Shown: piece after piece, positions 17,609 to 26,396 of the stretch
Layout: every line of letters starts with the position of its first letter
How positions within the stretch are numbered: position 1 is the stretch's first letter
Translations under genes and position numbers: made by a program
Assembly: GCF_000260115.1 (NCBI RefSeq)
Contig: NZ_JH651379.1
Span: 2,645,466-2,709,465, forward strand
Length of the DNA stretch: 64,000 nucleotides
DNA from: Galbibacter orientalis DSM 19592
GTDB lineage: Bacteria > Bacteroidota > Bacteroidia > Flavobacteriales > Flavobacteriaceae
Direction of reading: 5' to 3'
Notes under the pieces: model-generated
Database searches by the model: none
What the model was told of the DNA's origin: nothing
Seen by the model: only the letters and a program-made list of their open reading frames with translations

Positions 17609-18505
17609 TTACAGGGCTTTAATTTTTTTATTTTCTGAAATAAAATCTTTTGAATTTGGGTTTCGCACTATGGCTTCTTCAATATAATAATTGGCTTTGT
17701 CCTTATTTTTTTGGTAACGGTACAGCACAGCCAACCTATAATAAACATCTTCTAACGGAATTATACTTTCTGGGGTATGAAGATTTTTATATACCAACAT
17801 ATGATCAATTCCAGTTTTTATTTGATACTTATATTGATAAGCAATATCTCCTATTTGATAATGAATATCTTTTCTTCTATAATTTTTATCAGGAAAACTA
17901 TTTTTTGCCACCACATCCAAAGCTCTTTGATAATAAGTTGTAGCCAATTTTTCATTATTCCGTTCAGCTTCAATAAAGCCTTTAGATAAATAGCCTTCTA
18001 TAGGAGCAATTGCAGATAATTCTTCAGAATATTGATACGCCTTATTATTACTCCCGCCTAATATTCCTGGAAGCTTAAGGTATAAATCTATAGAAGCCCA
18101 ACGCACATCAAGGTGCTCTTCATCCAACGCACAAGCAATCTTAAAATGCTCCTTTACATCATCAAGAAGTGTTAACGCTCTTATTTTACTTTCCAAAGAA
18201 ATCATCCCTAAAACACCGCCATACTTAAAATGGTAGTTGGCATTTTTAGGATCTTTATCAACTAAAATCTTATAATACTTTGCTGCAGCATCCCAATCTT
18301 TTTCAATTCCATAGACATCGCCTAAACGCTCTATTATTTTCGGGTCTGGATTTTTTTGGGAAGCTAAAAGCAATACTTCTTTTGCTTGAGCAATTTTATT
18401 AGACTTTATAAAAGAATTTGCCTTCTCTAAACTCGACTGCTGAGCAGAAACAATAAATCCAATCAATAAAAAAAGTAGTCCTAAGGATTTATTGTTAACA
18501 ATCAT
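17609..18505 (-). CDS. Secreted TPR-repeat protein
   Basis: A 298-residue exported protein (signal peptide ending GFIVSAQ) made of tetratricopeptide-like helical repeats, for example AKEVLLLASQKNPDPKIIERLGDVYGIEKDWDAAAKYYKILVDKDPKNANYHFKYGGVLG (about 40-100) and DVYYRLAVLYRYQKNKDKANYYIEEAIVRNPNSKDF near the C-terminus. TPR proteins scaffold protein complexes; the partner is unknown. The first ATG is used. It lies 13 bases after the DUF4136 lipoprotein gene and is probably co-transcribed with it. Confidence 0.8.
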   Translation of the reverse strand: MIVNNKSLGLLFLLIGFIVSAQQSSLEKANSFIKSNKIAQAKEVLLLASQKNPDPKIIERLGDVYGIEKDWDAAAKYYKILVDKDPKNANYHFKYGGVLGMISLESKIRALTLLDDVKEHFKIACALDEEHLDVRWASIDLYLKLPGILGGSNNKAYQYSEELSAIAPIEGYLSKGFIEAERNNEKLATTYYQRALDVVAKNSFPDKNYRRKDIHYQIGDIAYQYKYQIKTGIDHMLVYKNLHTPESIIPLEDVYYRLAVLYRYQKNKDKANYYIEEAIVRNPNSKDFISENKKIKAL

Positions 18506-18518
18506 TTGGAAGAAATTA

Positions 18519-19040
18519 TTACTGTGGAGGATAATTAGAAAACACTTTATCTACAACTGCTTTTAGTTTGGCATCACGTATTTCTGGAGTCATTTGTTCA
18601 GAAATAGTTCCTTCACTTACTGCTTGCCAAATTAACTCGTCTTCAGTGGCATCTACTATATCAAATATAATTTCTCTATACTGCTCGGCACCGCCAACGG
18701 GAAGTCCTACAGAAACGCCTCCACCAATATTTCTTCCTGTACCTCCAATCCCAATTCCTACCGAACTATTGCTAGGTTTTGGTCGGGTTGAAGTTTTAAT
18801 ATTGATATAAATATCTGGCGTTGTAGAATACTCAAAACCGCGTGTTTGCAATAAACTATCTATATGTCTAAACAGTCGTTTATTATCTAGATCGCTTAAG
18901 CCACTTTCCATTTCTGGGTAATAATCGTAGCTTTTATAATTGGAAAAATCTTTTTTCTTATCGTAATCATACGCTACTTGAACGCTTCCACAAGCACACA
19001 AGATCAAGCAACAAAAAAATCCTAAAGATTTGGAATACAT
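18519..19040 (-). CDS. DUF4136 lipoprotein
   Basis: A 173-residue lipoprotein (lipobox LILCAC). The DUF4136 pattern is clear: VQVAYDYDKKKDFSNYKSYDYYPEM, then DNKRLFRHIDSLLQTRGFEYSTTPDIYINIKT, a glycine-rich loop, and IIFDIVDATEDELIWQAVSEGTI. The function of the family is unknown; it is common in Bacteroidetes envelopes. A paralogue lies at 34814-35377. Confidence 0.88.
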   Translation of the reverse strand: MYSKSLGFFCCLILCACGSVQVAYDYDKKKDFSNYKSYDYYPEMESGLSDLDNKRLFRHIDSLLQTRGFEYSTTPDIYINIKTSTRPKPSNSSVGIGIGGTGRNIGGGVSVGLPVGGAEQYREIIFDIVDATEDELIWQAVSEGTISEQMTPEIRDAKLKAVVDKVFSNYPPQ

Positions 19041-19081
19041 AGCCTTCTTTTTTGCTAAAATTAAGCAAAAAAAACTTGTAT

Positions 19082-20095
19082 CTAGTCTTCTTCATTTTTA
19101 TTCAACATAATCCACAATTTATCTTTTAATTGCTGAATCCCTTGTTGAGCTACAGAAGAAATAAACATATAATCTATTTCTTTAAAATTTTTATCGAGTT
19201 CTATTTTCATTTCGGATTTTAACTCATCGTCTAACATATCCGATTTTGAAATAGCTACCAAACGTTCCTTATCTAGTAATTCTGGATTGTATTTTTGAAG
19301 TTCGTTTAAAAGAATTTCATATTCTTTATAGATATCTTTTGCATCTGCTGGAACCAAGAATAACAAGGTTGAATTCCGCTCAATATGCCTTAAAAAGTAA
19401 TACCCTAAACCTTTTCCTTCGGAAGCTCCTTCTATAATTCCAGGGATATCTGCCATTACAAAAGTCCTAAAATCTCTGTACTGAACAATTCCTAAATTAG
19501 GTTTTAGCGTGGTAAACTCATAGTCTGCAATTTTTGGTTTTGCTGAAGTAATTACAGAAAGTAAGGTAGATTTTCCTGCATTTGGAAAACCAACTAAACC
19601 AACATCGGCTAATAATTTTAGCTCTAATAAAATTTCTCGCTCTTCTCCAGGCAAGCCCGTTTGAGCATATCGAGGGGTTTGATTGGTAGCCGATTTAAAA
19701 TGATTATTACCTAAACCACCTTTTCCACCTTTAGCGATGATTCTTTCTTCCCCATCTTCGGTAATTTCAAACAAAACCTCATTAGTTTCGGCATCCTTTA
19801 CTTGAGTCCCCAGAGGAACTTTCATATAAACGTCTGCTCCATCGGCACCTGTACTGGTTTGTTTACTCCCATGTTCTCCATGCCCTGCTTGGTACACTCT
19901 TTTAAATTTAAAATGAAAAAGTGTCCAAAGATTTTTATCTCCCTGAATTATTACATGACCTCCACGACCACCATCTCCACCATCTGGCCCACCATAAGCT
20001 ACATATTTTTCCCTGCGTAAATGTGCGGATCCCTGCCCACCTTTACCAGATGTCACTCTAATCTTTACATAATCTGTAAAATTCCCTTCTGTCAT
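19082..20095 (-). CDS. obg: GTPase Obg (ribosome assembly, CgtA)
   Basis: An essential GTPase that acts in late 50S ribosomal assembly and the stringent response. The 337 residues have the glycine-rich N-terminal Obg fold ([30 protein letters not shown]) and a G domain with G1 GFPNAGKS (about 165-172), G3 [17 protein letters not shown]4 SKSD and G5 ISSVAQ. It lacks the long C-terminal extension of some Obg proteins. It is downstream of adk and hpt on the same strand, an arrangement common in Bacteroidetes. Confidence 0.96.
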   Translation of the reverse strand: MTEGNFTDYVKIRVTSGKGGQGSAHLRREKYVAYGGPDGGDGGRGGHVIIQGDKNLWTLFHFKFKRVYQAGHGEHGSKQTSTGADGADVYMKVPLGTQVKDAETNEVLFEITEDGEERIIAKGGKGGLGNNHFKSATNQTPRYAQTGLPGEEREILLELKLLADVGLVGFPNAGKSTLLSVITSAKPKIADYEFTTLKPNLGIVQYRDFRTFVMADIPGIIEGASEGKGLGYYFLRHIERNSTLLFLVPADAKDIYKEYEILLNELQKYNPELLDKERLVAISKSDMLDDELKSEMKIELDKNFKEIDYMFISSVAQQGIQQLKDKLWIMLNKNEED

Positions 20096-20327
20096 TTAAA
20101 TATGTTTTTGTATTGTAAAATTGATTAGCTGTCCAATTTTATACTAAAAATTCTTCACTATGTTTTTCAAAAAAATACGCTCTCATAATTCTTAAATTCA
20201 GAGAGCGCTCACTATATATAAAGCTTAATAAACTCTTTGAAGGAGTTTACATTTTGATGTAATATTATAATACCTCATGACTTATTTAGTCAACCTCGTT
20301 TAAACAAACTCAAGGTAGTTACAATCA
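20096..20327 (-). other. obg-adk intergenic region (232 bp)
   Basis: No gene is seen. A weak hairpin TAAACTC-7 nt-GAGTTTA lies at 20229-20249 but lacks a proper T tract on the minus strand. The gap is long enough for obg to have its own promoter, but no perfect TAnnTTTG box was recognised. Confidence 0.35.
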
Positions 20328-20900
20328 TTAAAGCGTAGCAATAACTTTACTCAAACGCTCTGTAATATCTTCAATAGATCCAATTCCGTTTACACTGTGG
20401 AATTTATCTTGCTTCTTATAATACTGCATCAAAGGAGCTGTTTTCTCGTTGTATTCGTCAAAACGATTTCTAATTTTACTTTCGTCTTGATCATCACTTC
20501 TTCCGCTTACTTTCCCACGTTCTAATAGGCGTTGGATTAAAACTTCATCATCTGCCTCTAACGCTATTGTTGCATCAATTTTCATTTCTTTTTCTTCCAA
20601 CAAATCGTCTAGAGCTTCTGCCTGTGCATTTGTTCTTGGAAAACCGTCAAAAATAAAACCACTAGCGTCCGGATTTTTCTCTACTTCAGCTTTAAGCATG
20701 TTAATAGTTACTTCATCTGGAACCAACTCTCCCTTGTCAATATATGACTTAGCTAGTGTACCTAATTCAGTGCCGTTTTTAATATTAAATCTGAAAACAT
20801 CGCCGGTAGATATATGCTTTAAATTGTATTTCTCTTTTAAAAAATTAGCTTGTGTACCTTTACCTGCTCCTGGTTTTCCGAACAGTACTAAATTGATCAT
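20328..20900 (-). CDS. adk: Adenylate kinase
   Basis: Interconverts ATP plus AMP and two ADP, in the cytoplasm. The 190 residues have the P-loop GKPGAGKGTQ (about 8-17), the AMP-binding segment HISTGDVFRFNIKNGTELG, FIFDGFPRTNAQA, and a short LID region (LLERGKVSGRSDDQDESKIRNRFDEYNEKTAPLMQYY) without zinc cysteines, as in the short bacterial type. It follows hpt by three bases and is probably co-transcribed, coupling purine salvage with nucleotide phosphorylation. Confidence 0.97.
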   Translation of the reverse strand: MINLVLFGKPGAGKGTQANFLKEKYNLKHISTGDVFRFNIKNGTELGTLAKSYIDKGELVPDEVTINMLKAEVEKNPDASGFIFDGFPRTNAQAEALDDLLEEKEMKIDATIALEADDEVLIQRLLERGKVSGRSDDQDESKIRNRFDEYNEKTAPLMQYYKKQDKFHSVNGIGSIEDITERLSKVIATL

Positions 20901-20903
20901 ATT

Positions 20904-21434
20904 TTATTCTTTTATTTTATATACTTCTGGTAAATTTCTTCCTAATTCGTCATAATCAAGCCCATAACCTACAATAAACTTGTCGGGAATTTCAATCCCA
21001 ACATAATCAATATTATACTCCCCGCTATATATTTCTGGTTTGTAAAACATAGATGCTATTTTAAACCTCTTTACATTAATTTGAGAAAACATAGAGACCA
21101 GTTCTTTTACGGTATTTCCAGTGTCAATAACATCCTCTAAAATAACAACACTTCTTTCCTCTACAGTATCTGGAACATCTAAAAGTGTTTTTACTATTCC
21201 TGTAGACGACATCCCTCGGTAAGAACTTAATTTAACAAAAGTAATCTCACAATCTTGGTCGTAATGCTTCATAAAGTCTGAGGCAAACATAAAAGCACCA
21301 TTTAACACACATATAAAAATAGGTGTCTCATCTTTAAAATCGGCTTTTACCTTTTCCACCATCTTTTTTATGGCAGCATCTATTTCTTCTGCAGAAATAA
21401 AAGGTTCAAAATATTTATCGTGAAGCTTAATCAA
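20904..21434 (-). CDS. hpt: Hypoxanthine phosphoribosyltransferase, TTG start
   Basis: Salvages hypoxanthine (and often guanine) to IMP/GMP using PRPP. The PRPP site is VVILEDVIDTGNT, and LNGAFMFASDFMKH and YVGIEIPDKFIVGYGLDYDELGRNLPEVY are family hallmarks. The open frame reaches ATG 21509, but a perfect -7 box (TATCTTTG, minus strand 21464-21457) lies inside that extension, so the transcript should start near 21450. The first in-frame start after it is TTG at 21434-21432, giving (L)IKLHDKYFEPFISAEE and 176 residues, the usual size. AGGAG stands just one base before the TTG, so ribosome binding may be unusual. Confidence 0.92.
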   Translation of the reverse strand: MIKLHDKYFEPFISAEEIDAAIKKMVEKVKADFKDETPIFICVLNGAFMFASDFMKHYDQDCEITFVKLSSYRGMSSTGIVKTLLDVPDTVEERSVVILEDVIDTGNTVKELVSMFSQINVKRFKIASMFYKPEIYSGEYNIDYVGIEIPDKFIVGYGLDYDELGRNLPEVYKIKE

Positions 21435-21456
21435 TCTCCTAAAAATTATAAAGTTG

Positions 21457-21464
21457 CAAAGATA
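21457..21464 (-). promoter_or_regulatory. -7 box (TATCTTTG) of hpt-adk
   Basis: A perfect Bacteroidetes -7 element on the minus strand, about 22 bases upstream of the TTG start of hpt. It fixes the start of hpt downstream of the longest frame. No -33 TTG at standard spacing was found. Confidence 0.65.
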
Positions 21465-21829
21465 CCATTTAGATTTTTGTTTTCCTTTAAATTTAATCGT
21501 TTTCAGCAATAATTACACTTTTTTCACAAAAAAATCGCTCTTTTATATAGTTATAACCAAATAGTTAGCATTTAATTGCTTAAAACTTAATTTTTAAAAG
21601 CCTCTCAAACAAAAGTGTATTCTTACGCTCTAATGAACTACTTCAGGGCAAGCCCATGAGGTATCAGACAAAACAACCTTAATTTATTTAGACACAGCAA
21701 ATCGGAGAATTAAACCCTCTGTGAGGGATTAATTATGTAGATTTCATATTTAGCCATACTTTTGCAAAATCAAATTTGTATTTACAATTTGTAGCAGAAA
21801 CATACAGTCAGTTTTAAAAATATAAGAAC
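21465..21829 (+). repeat. hpt-purK intergenic region with dispersed repeat copy A
   Basis: Noncoding between divergent genes. From about 21640 to 21731 lies a member of a dispersed repeat: CTTCAGGGCAAGCCCATGAGG, a linker containing CAGACAAAACAA, and the hairpin CCCTCTGTGAGGG (21715-21727) followed by ATTAATTAT. Copies B (24051-24172) and C (39953-40050) share the same order. The purK -7 box follows the repeat, at 21757-21764. Confidence 0.7.
21757..21764 (+). promoter_or_regulatory. -7 box (TACTTTTG) of purK
   Basis: A perfect TAnnTTTG match. The transcript would start near 21771 and carry a leader of about 59 bases before the ATG at 21830. No obvious -33 TTG. Confidence 0.55.
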
Positions 21830-22984
21830 ATGAACTACTTTTCATCAGATTTTAAACTTGGTATTTTAGGCGGTGGACAACTTGGTAAAATGATGCTTTA
21901 CGAAACAAGAAAGTATGATATCCAAACCCTTGTGCTAGATCCAAGTAATGATGCTCCTTCTAGAATAGCTTGTAATGAATTTTTCCAAGGCGATTTAATG
22001 GATTACGACACAGTTTATGAGTTCGGAAAAAAAGTAGATGTTTTAACTTTTGAAATTGAAAATGTAAACGTTGACGCACTAGCACAATTAGAAAAAGAAG
22101 GAAAAACTGTTTTTCCTTCTGCTAAAACATTAAAAACCATCAATAATAAAGCTACACAAAAACTGTTTTATGTTGATCACCAAATTCCAACAGCCGATTT
22201 TAAACGCTTTGCTTATCCTGATGAAATACTAAATGCTGTTAAAAACGAATCTCTAGCCTTTCCTTTTGTATGGAAAAGCGCTCGTTTTGGTTATGATGGT
22301 CAGGGTGTAAAAGTAATTAGAACTTATTCTGATTTGGAAGGTTTACCAGAGGGTGAGTGTATTGCTGAAAAAATGATTCCTTTTAAAAATGAATTGGCAG
22401 TAATTGTGGCACGTGATAGCAAAGGGAATGTAAAAACATATCCAGTAGTAGAAATGGAGTTTCATCCAGAAGCCAACCAAGTGGAATATGTAATTTGTCC
22501 AGCTCGTATTAGTGAAGAAGTTGCAAAAAAAGCACAGCTCATTGCTTTAAAAGTTTCTAAAGCTTATGAACATGTTGGACTTTTGGCTGTTGAAATGTTT
22601 CAAACAGAAAACGATGAAATCTTAGTAAATGAAGTAGCTCCACGCCCTCATAACAGTGGACATTACAGTATTGAAGCCAGCTATACCAATCAATTTGAAC
22701 AACAAATTCGTGCTATTTTAGGACTTCCATTAGGCAACACAGAAAGTAAGGTAGCAGGTATTATGGTTAATTTGGTAGGGGATGAAAACTATACTGGTTC
22801 TGTTGTATACAAAAACATTGAAAAAATTATGGCAATGGAAGGGGTTACACCACATATTTACGGAAAACGAGAAACACGTCCGTTTAGAAAAATGGGACAC
22901 GTAACTATTGTAAATAAAGATATAGCCAAAGCTAGAGAAATAGCAGAACAGGTAAAGAAAAGTATTAGGGTTATTGCTGAATAA
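21830..22984 (+). CDS. purK: N5-carboxyaminoimidazole ribonucleotide synthase (ATP-grasp)
   Basis: Carboxylates AIR to N5-CAIR with ATP and bicarbonate in de novo purine synthesis. The 384 residues have the N-terminal LGILGGGQLGKMMLYE (Rossmann-like), the ATP-grasp segments FPFVWKSARFGYDGQGVKVI and LAVEMFQTENDEILVNEVAPRPHNSGHYSIEA, and C-terminal PHIYGKRETRPFRKMGHVTI. It is followed 79 bases later by purE, its pathway partner. Confidence 0.96.
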   Translation: MNYFSSDFKLGILGGGQLGKMMLYETRKYDIQTLVLDPSNDAPSRIACNEFFQGDLMDYDTVYEFGKKVDVLTFEIENVNVDALAQLEKEGKTVFPSAKTLKTINNKATQKLFYVDHQIPTADFKRFAYPDEILNAVKNESLAFPFVWKSARFGYDGQGVKVIRTYSDLEGLPEGECIAEKMIPFKNELAVIVARDSKGNVKTYPVVEMEFHPEANQVEYVICPARISEEVAKKAQLIALKVSKAYEHVGLLAVEMFQTENDEILVNEVAPRPHNSGHYSIEASYTNQFEQQIRAILGLPLGNTESKVAGIMVNLVGDENYTGSVVYKNIEKIMAMEGVTPHIYGKRETRPFRKMGHVTIVNKDIAKAREIAEQVKKSIRVIAE

Positions 22985-22998
22985 AATTATTTAAGACG

Positions 22999-23033
22999 AT
23001 AGGCAGTAGGCAATAGGCAATAGGCAATAGGCA
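22999..23033. repeat. Heptanucleotide tandem repeat (ATAGGCA x5) between purK and purE
   Basis: Five 7-base units, ATAGGCA with the second reading GTAGGCA, fill much of the 79-base purK-purE spacer. Copy number could vary by slippage. It is noncoding, so changes would alter only the purE leader or spacing. Confidence 0.9.
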
Positions 23034-23063
23034 ATTTTAAATTAAGAATACAAATTTTAAAAA

Positions 23064-23549
23064 ATGGCAAAAGTAGCAGTTATCATGGGGAGCACGAGTG
23101 ACCTCCCAGTAATGCAAGACGCAATAGATGTTTTAAAAGAATTAGGAATTGAAGTAACGGTAGATATAGTTTCTGCACACCGTACGCCAGAAAAAATGTA
23201 CGACTTCGGTAAGAATGCTCATAAAAATGGGATTTCTGTAATTATTGCTGGTGCTGGTGGTGCTGCGCATTTACCAGGAATGGTAGCTTCGCTATCTCCG
23301 CTTCCTGTAATTGGGGTTCCTGTAAAAAGTAGTAACTCTATCGACGGATGGGATTCTGTGCTTTCTATACTTCAAATGCCTGGAGGCGTTCCTGTTGCCA
23401 CTGTAGCGCTTAATGGAGCTAAAAATGCTGGTATTCTAGCCGCTCAAATTATAGGCTCTGCAGACCTTTCTGTTCAAAACAACATAGTAGCCTACAAAGA
23501 ATCTTTAAAAGAGAAAGTTATAAAAGGTGCAGAAGAAATAAAAAAATAG
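23064..23549 (+). CDS. purE: N5-carboxyaminoimidazole ribonucleotide mutase
   Basis: Converts N5-CAIR from PurK to CAIR. The 161 residues show the class I PurE signature: VAVIMGSTSDLPVM at the phosphate site, VDIVSAHRTPEKM with the catalytic histidine, IIAGAGGAAHLPGMVAS, PVIGVPV and LSILQMPGGVPVATVALNGAKNAGILAA. It probably shares a transcript with purK and ends in a terminator that overlaps its stop codon. Confidence 0.97.
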   Translation: MAKVAVIMGSTSDLPVMQDAIDVLKELGIEVTVDIVSAHRTPEKMYDFGKNAHKNGISVIIAGAGGAAHLPGMVASLSPLPVIGVPVKSSNSIDGWDSVLSILQMPGGVPVATVALNGAKNAGILAAQIIGSADLSVQNNIVAYKESLKEKVIKGAEEIKK

Positions 23550-23575
23550 GCTCTGAGGGTAAGCCTATTTTTTTT
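23544..23575 (+). terminator. purE terminator, overlapping the stop codon
   Basis: A 9-bp stem AAATAGGCT/AGCCTATTT with a 9-base loop, then eight or more T. The left arm contains the TAG stop of purE. Confidence 0.85.
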
Positions 23576-24191
23576 AAAAATCCAATACATTACTGTTTAG
23601 GGGATTTACACAGCGTATTAAAAGAGTAGGTTTGGTGTGTATCTTATATTATTATTTTAACTTTAAATTCCTCTTCAACAACCTCACCTACGAAGCTGTA
23701 TTTCTTATGGTTTTTTTATTTGAAAAAAGTTTCACTAAAATCGATTATGTGCTTAATTAATACGTTGTAATGATGAAAATGAATAAAAAGAGGATTTTAG
23801 TAATACTGTTTCTTTAAACTGCTAATTTTATAATATTTAGTCTTTTTTCTTATAGCAAAGTGGTCTTGTATTTTTACTCGGACATTCAGATTTATAACTT
23901 AGTTCCCTTGAAGAGAGAGGGTCCTACAAAACAACTTTAATTACTTTTAAAGCATTTAAAATTTTATATTTTGTTGTTTTAAAAAATGTTAATCATTCTT
24001 TAAGCGACCTATCTATTTTAGAGAAAGTTTATTACTTTGTAAATAAAAGAACCTCGGTGCAAGCACATGGGGTATTCAAACAGAACAAATTTAACCCATT
24101 TCGAGGTAGAGCACATCGATTAACTCTGGACGGACTTTGGGAAAATAAAAACCCTCTATGAGGGATTCAATTATCTTATAAAAATTAGAAC
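23576..24191 (+). repeat. Noncoding 616-bp region with two repeat elements
   Basis: No gene is supported. At 23770-23817 is a 15-codon frame MMKMNKKRILVILFL that looks like the start of a signal peptide but ends at once, perhaps a gene remnant. At 23843-23880 is the second copy of the 38-bp element at 7523-7560. At 24051-24172 is copy B of the dispersed repeat, ending with CCCTCTATGAGGG (24152-24164), 27 bases before the dcp-like start codon. The promoter is uncertain; TTACTTTG at about 24031-24038 is a near match to a -7 box. Confidence 0.6.
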
Positions 24192-26231
24192 ATGGCAAAT
24201 TTGCTTAATCATACATTTACAACGCCTTATCAAACGGCTCCTTTTTCAGCAATAAAAAACGAAGATTTTCTTCCTGCAATTCAAGAAGAGATTAAAAAAA
24301 CAAAATCCGAAATTGATGAGATTACATCAAATTCGGAAACTCCTACTTTTGAAAATACTATTGAAGCTCTTGAATTTTCGGGAGCTCAATTAGATAGAGT
24401 TACTTCCATCTTTTTTAACTTGAACAGCGCCGAAACCAATGAGGAAATTCAGAAATTAGCACAAGAAATCTCTCCTCTTTTATCGGAATTTGGAAATGAC
24501 ATCCGTTTAAACGAACAACTTTTTAAAAGAGTAAAAGCGGTTTGGGAAGCTCGCAAAGAACTTACGCTTTCTAAAGAACAGCAAATGCTTTTGGAAAAAA
24601 CGTATAAAGGTTTTTCTAGAAATGGAGCAAATCTCCCTGAAGAAAAGAAATCCATTTTAAGAGATATCGATAAGAAATTATCCCAACTAAGTTTAAAATT
24701 TGGCGAAAATGTACTAGCAGAAACCAATGCTTTTGAACTTCATATTACTAATGAAGAAGAATTAAAAGGACTTCCAGAAAGTACGTTGGAAGCAGCTGCC
24801 GACGAAGCTAAATCTCGCAATAAAGATGGATGGGTTTTTACACTCAATTACCCTAGCTATATTCCTTTAATGACGTATGCTGAAAACAGAGAACTCCGCA
24901 AAAAAATGTCGTTTGCATTTGGAAGCAAAGCATTTCAAGGGAACGAGTATGACAACCGAGAAAATGTAAAACAAATTGTTCGATTAAGACAGCAAAGAGC
25001 AGCATTATTAGGTTATAAAACCCATGCGCATTTTATTTTGGAAGAACGCATGGCAAAATCTCCAGAAAAAGTAACTACTTTTTTAGAAGAGCTTTTAGAA
25101 AAAGCAAAACCTGCGGCTCAACGAGAATTTAAACAATTAGAAAACTTTGCCAAAGAAGAAAACGGACTTGAAAAGCTCGAAAAATGGGACGGGGCTTTTT
25201 ATACAGAAAAGCTAAAACAAAAGCTTTTTAATTTAGATGATGAAAAACTCAAGCCTTATTTTAAATTAGAAAATGTTATTGATGGTGTTTTTACGGTTGC
25301 TGAAAAATTATATGGTCTTCAATTTGAAGAAACTAAGGAAGTAGACACCTATCATAAAGACGTAAAAACGTACAAAGTTTTAGACGAAAACGGCGAATTA
25401 ACCGCTATTTTTTATGCGGATTTCCACCCACGTCCTGGAAAAAGAAATGGCGCTTGGATGACCGTTTATAAATCGCAATGGAAGAAAAATAACGACAACT
25501 CTCGTCCTCATATTTCTATTGTTTGCAATTTTACTAAACCTACCGCTTCTAAACCTTCATTACTTACTTTTAACGAAGTAACTACATTATTTCATGAATT
25601 TGGACACGCCTTACATGGAATGCTAGCAAATACCACCTATCCTAGCCTAAGTGGAACTAGTGTATATTGGGATTTTGTAGAACTTCCTAGCCAAGTTTTA
25701 GAAAACTGGTGTTATGAAAAAGAGGCTTTAGAAATTTTTGCAAGACATTACCAAACTAATGAGGTTATTCCAATGGAATTTGTTACAAAAATAAAGGAAT
25801 CGGCTACTTTTATGGAAGGAATGCAAACGCTACGCCAATTAAGTTTTGGAATGCTAGACATGAGTTGGCACGGTATTGACCCAAGTACTATTGAAGATGT
25901 AAAGGCGCATGAAAGTAAGGTTTTTGAAGCAACGAGTTTATATCCAGAAACTCCAGAAACATGTATGAGTACAGCTTTTTCACATATCTTTCAAGGTGGT
26001 TATTCTGCTGGGTATTACAGCTACAAATGGGCAGAAGTTTTAGATGCCGATGCTTTTGAGTTTTTTAAAGAAAAAGGTATTTTCAGTAAAGAAGTAGCTC
26101 AGAAATTTAAAGAAAATGTACTTTCTCAAGGAGGGACAGAAAACCCAATGGAGTTGTACAAACGCTTTAGAGGAAAAGAGCCACAACCAGAAGCTTTATT
26201 ACGTAGAGCAGGATTGATTGAGAAAAAATAA
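24192..26231 (+). CDS. M3-family zinc oligopeptidase (peptidyl-dipeptidase Dcp-like)
   Basis: A 679-residue M3A metallopeptidase that degrades short peptides in the cytoplasm or periplasm. The zinc motif FHEFGHALHGM is at about residue 465-475, followed by YPSLSGTSVYWDFVELPSQVLENW with the third-ligand region, and C-terminal STAFSHIFQGGYSAGYYSYKWAEVLDADAFEFF. The N-terminal half is the helical lid (FTTPYQTAPFSAIKNEDFLPAIQEEIKK). No signal peptide is visible, so it is probably cytoplasmic. The sequence fits Dcp better than oligopeptidase A, but the substrate preference is not proven. Confidence 0.92.
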   Translation: MANLLNHTFTTPYQTAPFSAIKNEDFLPAIQEEIKKTKSEIDEITSNSETPTFENTIEALEFSGAQLDRVTSIFFNLNSAETNEEIQKLAQEISPLLSEFGNDIRLNEQLFKRVKAVWEARKELTLSKEQQMLLEKTYKGFSRNGANLPEEKKSILRDIDKKLSQLSLKFGENVLAETNAFELHITNEEELKGLPESTLEAAADEAKSRNKDGWVFTLNYPSYIPLMTYAENRELRKKMSFAFGSKAFQGNEYDNRENVKQIVRLRQQRAALLGYKTHAHFILEERMAKSPEKVTTFLEELLEKAKPAAQREFKQLENFAKEENGLEKLEKWDGAFYTEKLKQKLFNLDDEKLKPYFKLENVIDGVFTVAEKLYGLQFEETKEVDTYHKDVKTYKVLDENGELTAIFYADFHPRPGKRNGAWMTVYKSQWKKNNDNSRPHISIVCNFTKPTASKPSLLTFNEVTTLFHEFGHALHGMLANTTYPSLSGTSVYWDFVELPSQVLENWCYEKEALEIFARHYQTNEVIPMEFVTKIKESATFMEGMQTLRQLSFGMLDMSWHGIDPSTIEDVKAHESKVFEATSLYPETPETCMSTAFSHIFQGGYSAGYYSYKWAEVLDADAFEFFKEKGIFSKEVAQKFKENVLSQGGTENPMELYKRFRGKEPQPEALLRRAGLIEKK

Positions 26232-26232
26232 A

Positions 26233-26255
26233 GCCCCTCATTGAGGGATTTTATT
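26233..26255 (+). repeat. CCCTCATTGAGGG hairpin (partial copy D of dispersed repeat)
   Basis: A hairpin at 26235-26247, two bases after the peptidase stop, followed by ATTTTATTATGA. It matches the last module of copies A-C but lacks the GGGCAAGCCC part. It may act as a weak terminator. Confidence 0.5.
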
Positions 26256-26396
26256 ATGAGCATAGCCTGTGTTTAGCTTAGCTAAAAATCACTTCCACAT
26301 GAGTGGATCAATAAAGCAAAGGTGTTAAAAGGTTCTGATTTCTCACATAACTATATAAGATGTTAAAAATCAATTATTTATCATAGAATAATTCGC

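Noticed and set aside
21435-21509. N-terminal extension of hpt to ATG 21509
   Set aside because: It contains the promoter -7 box and has no match to the family N-terminus.
23770-23817. Fifteen-codon frame MMKMNKKRILVILFL
   Set aside because: Too short to support as a gene; it may be the remnant of a lost signal peptide.
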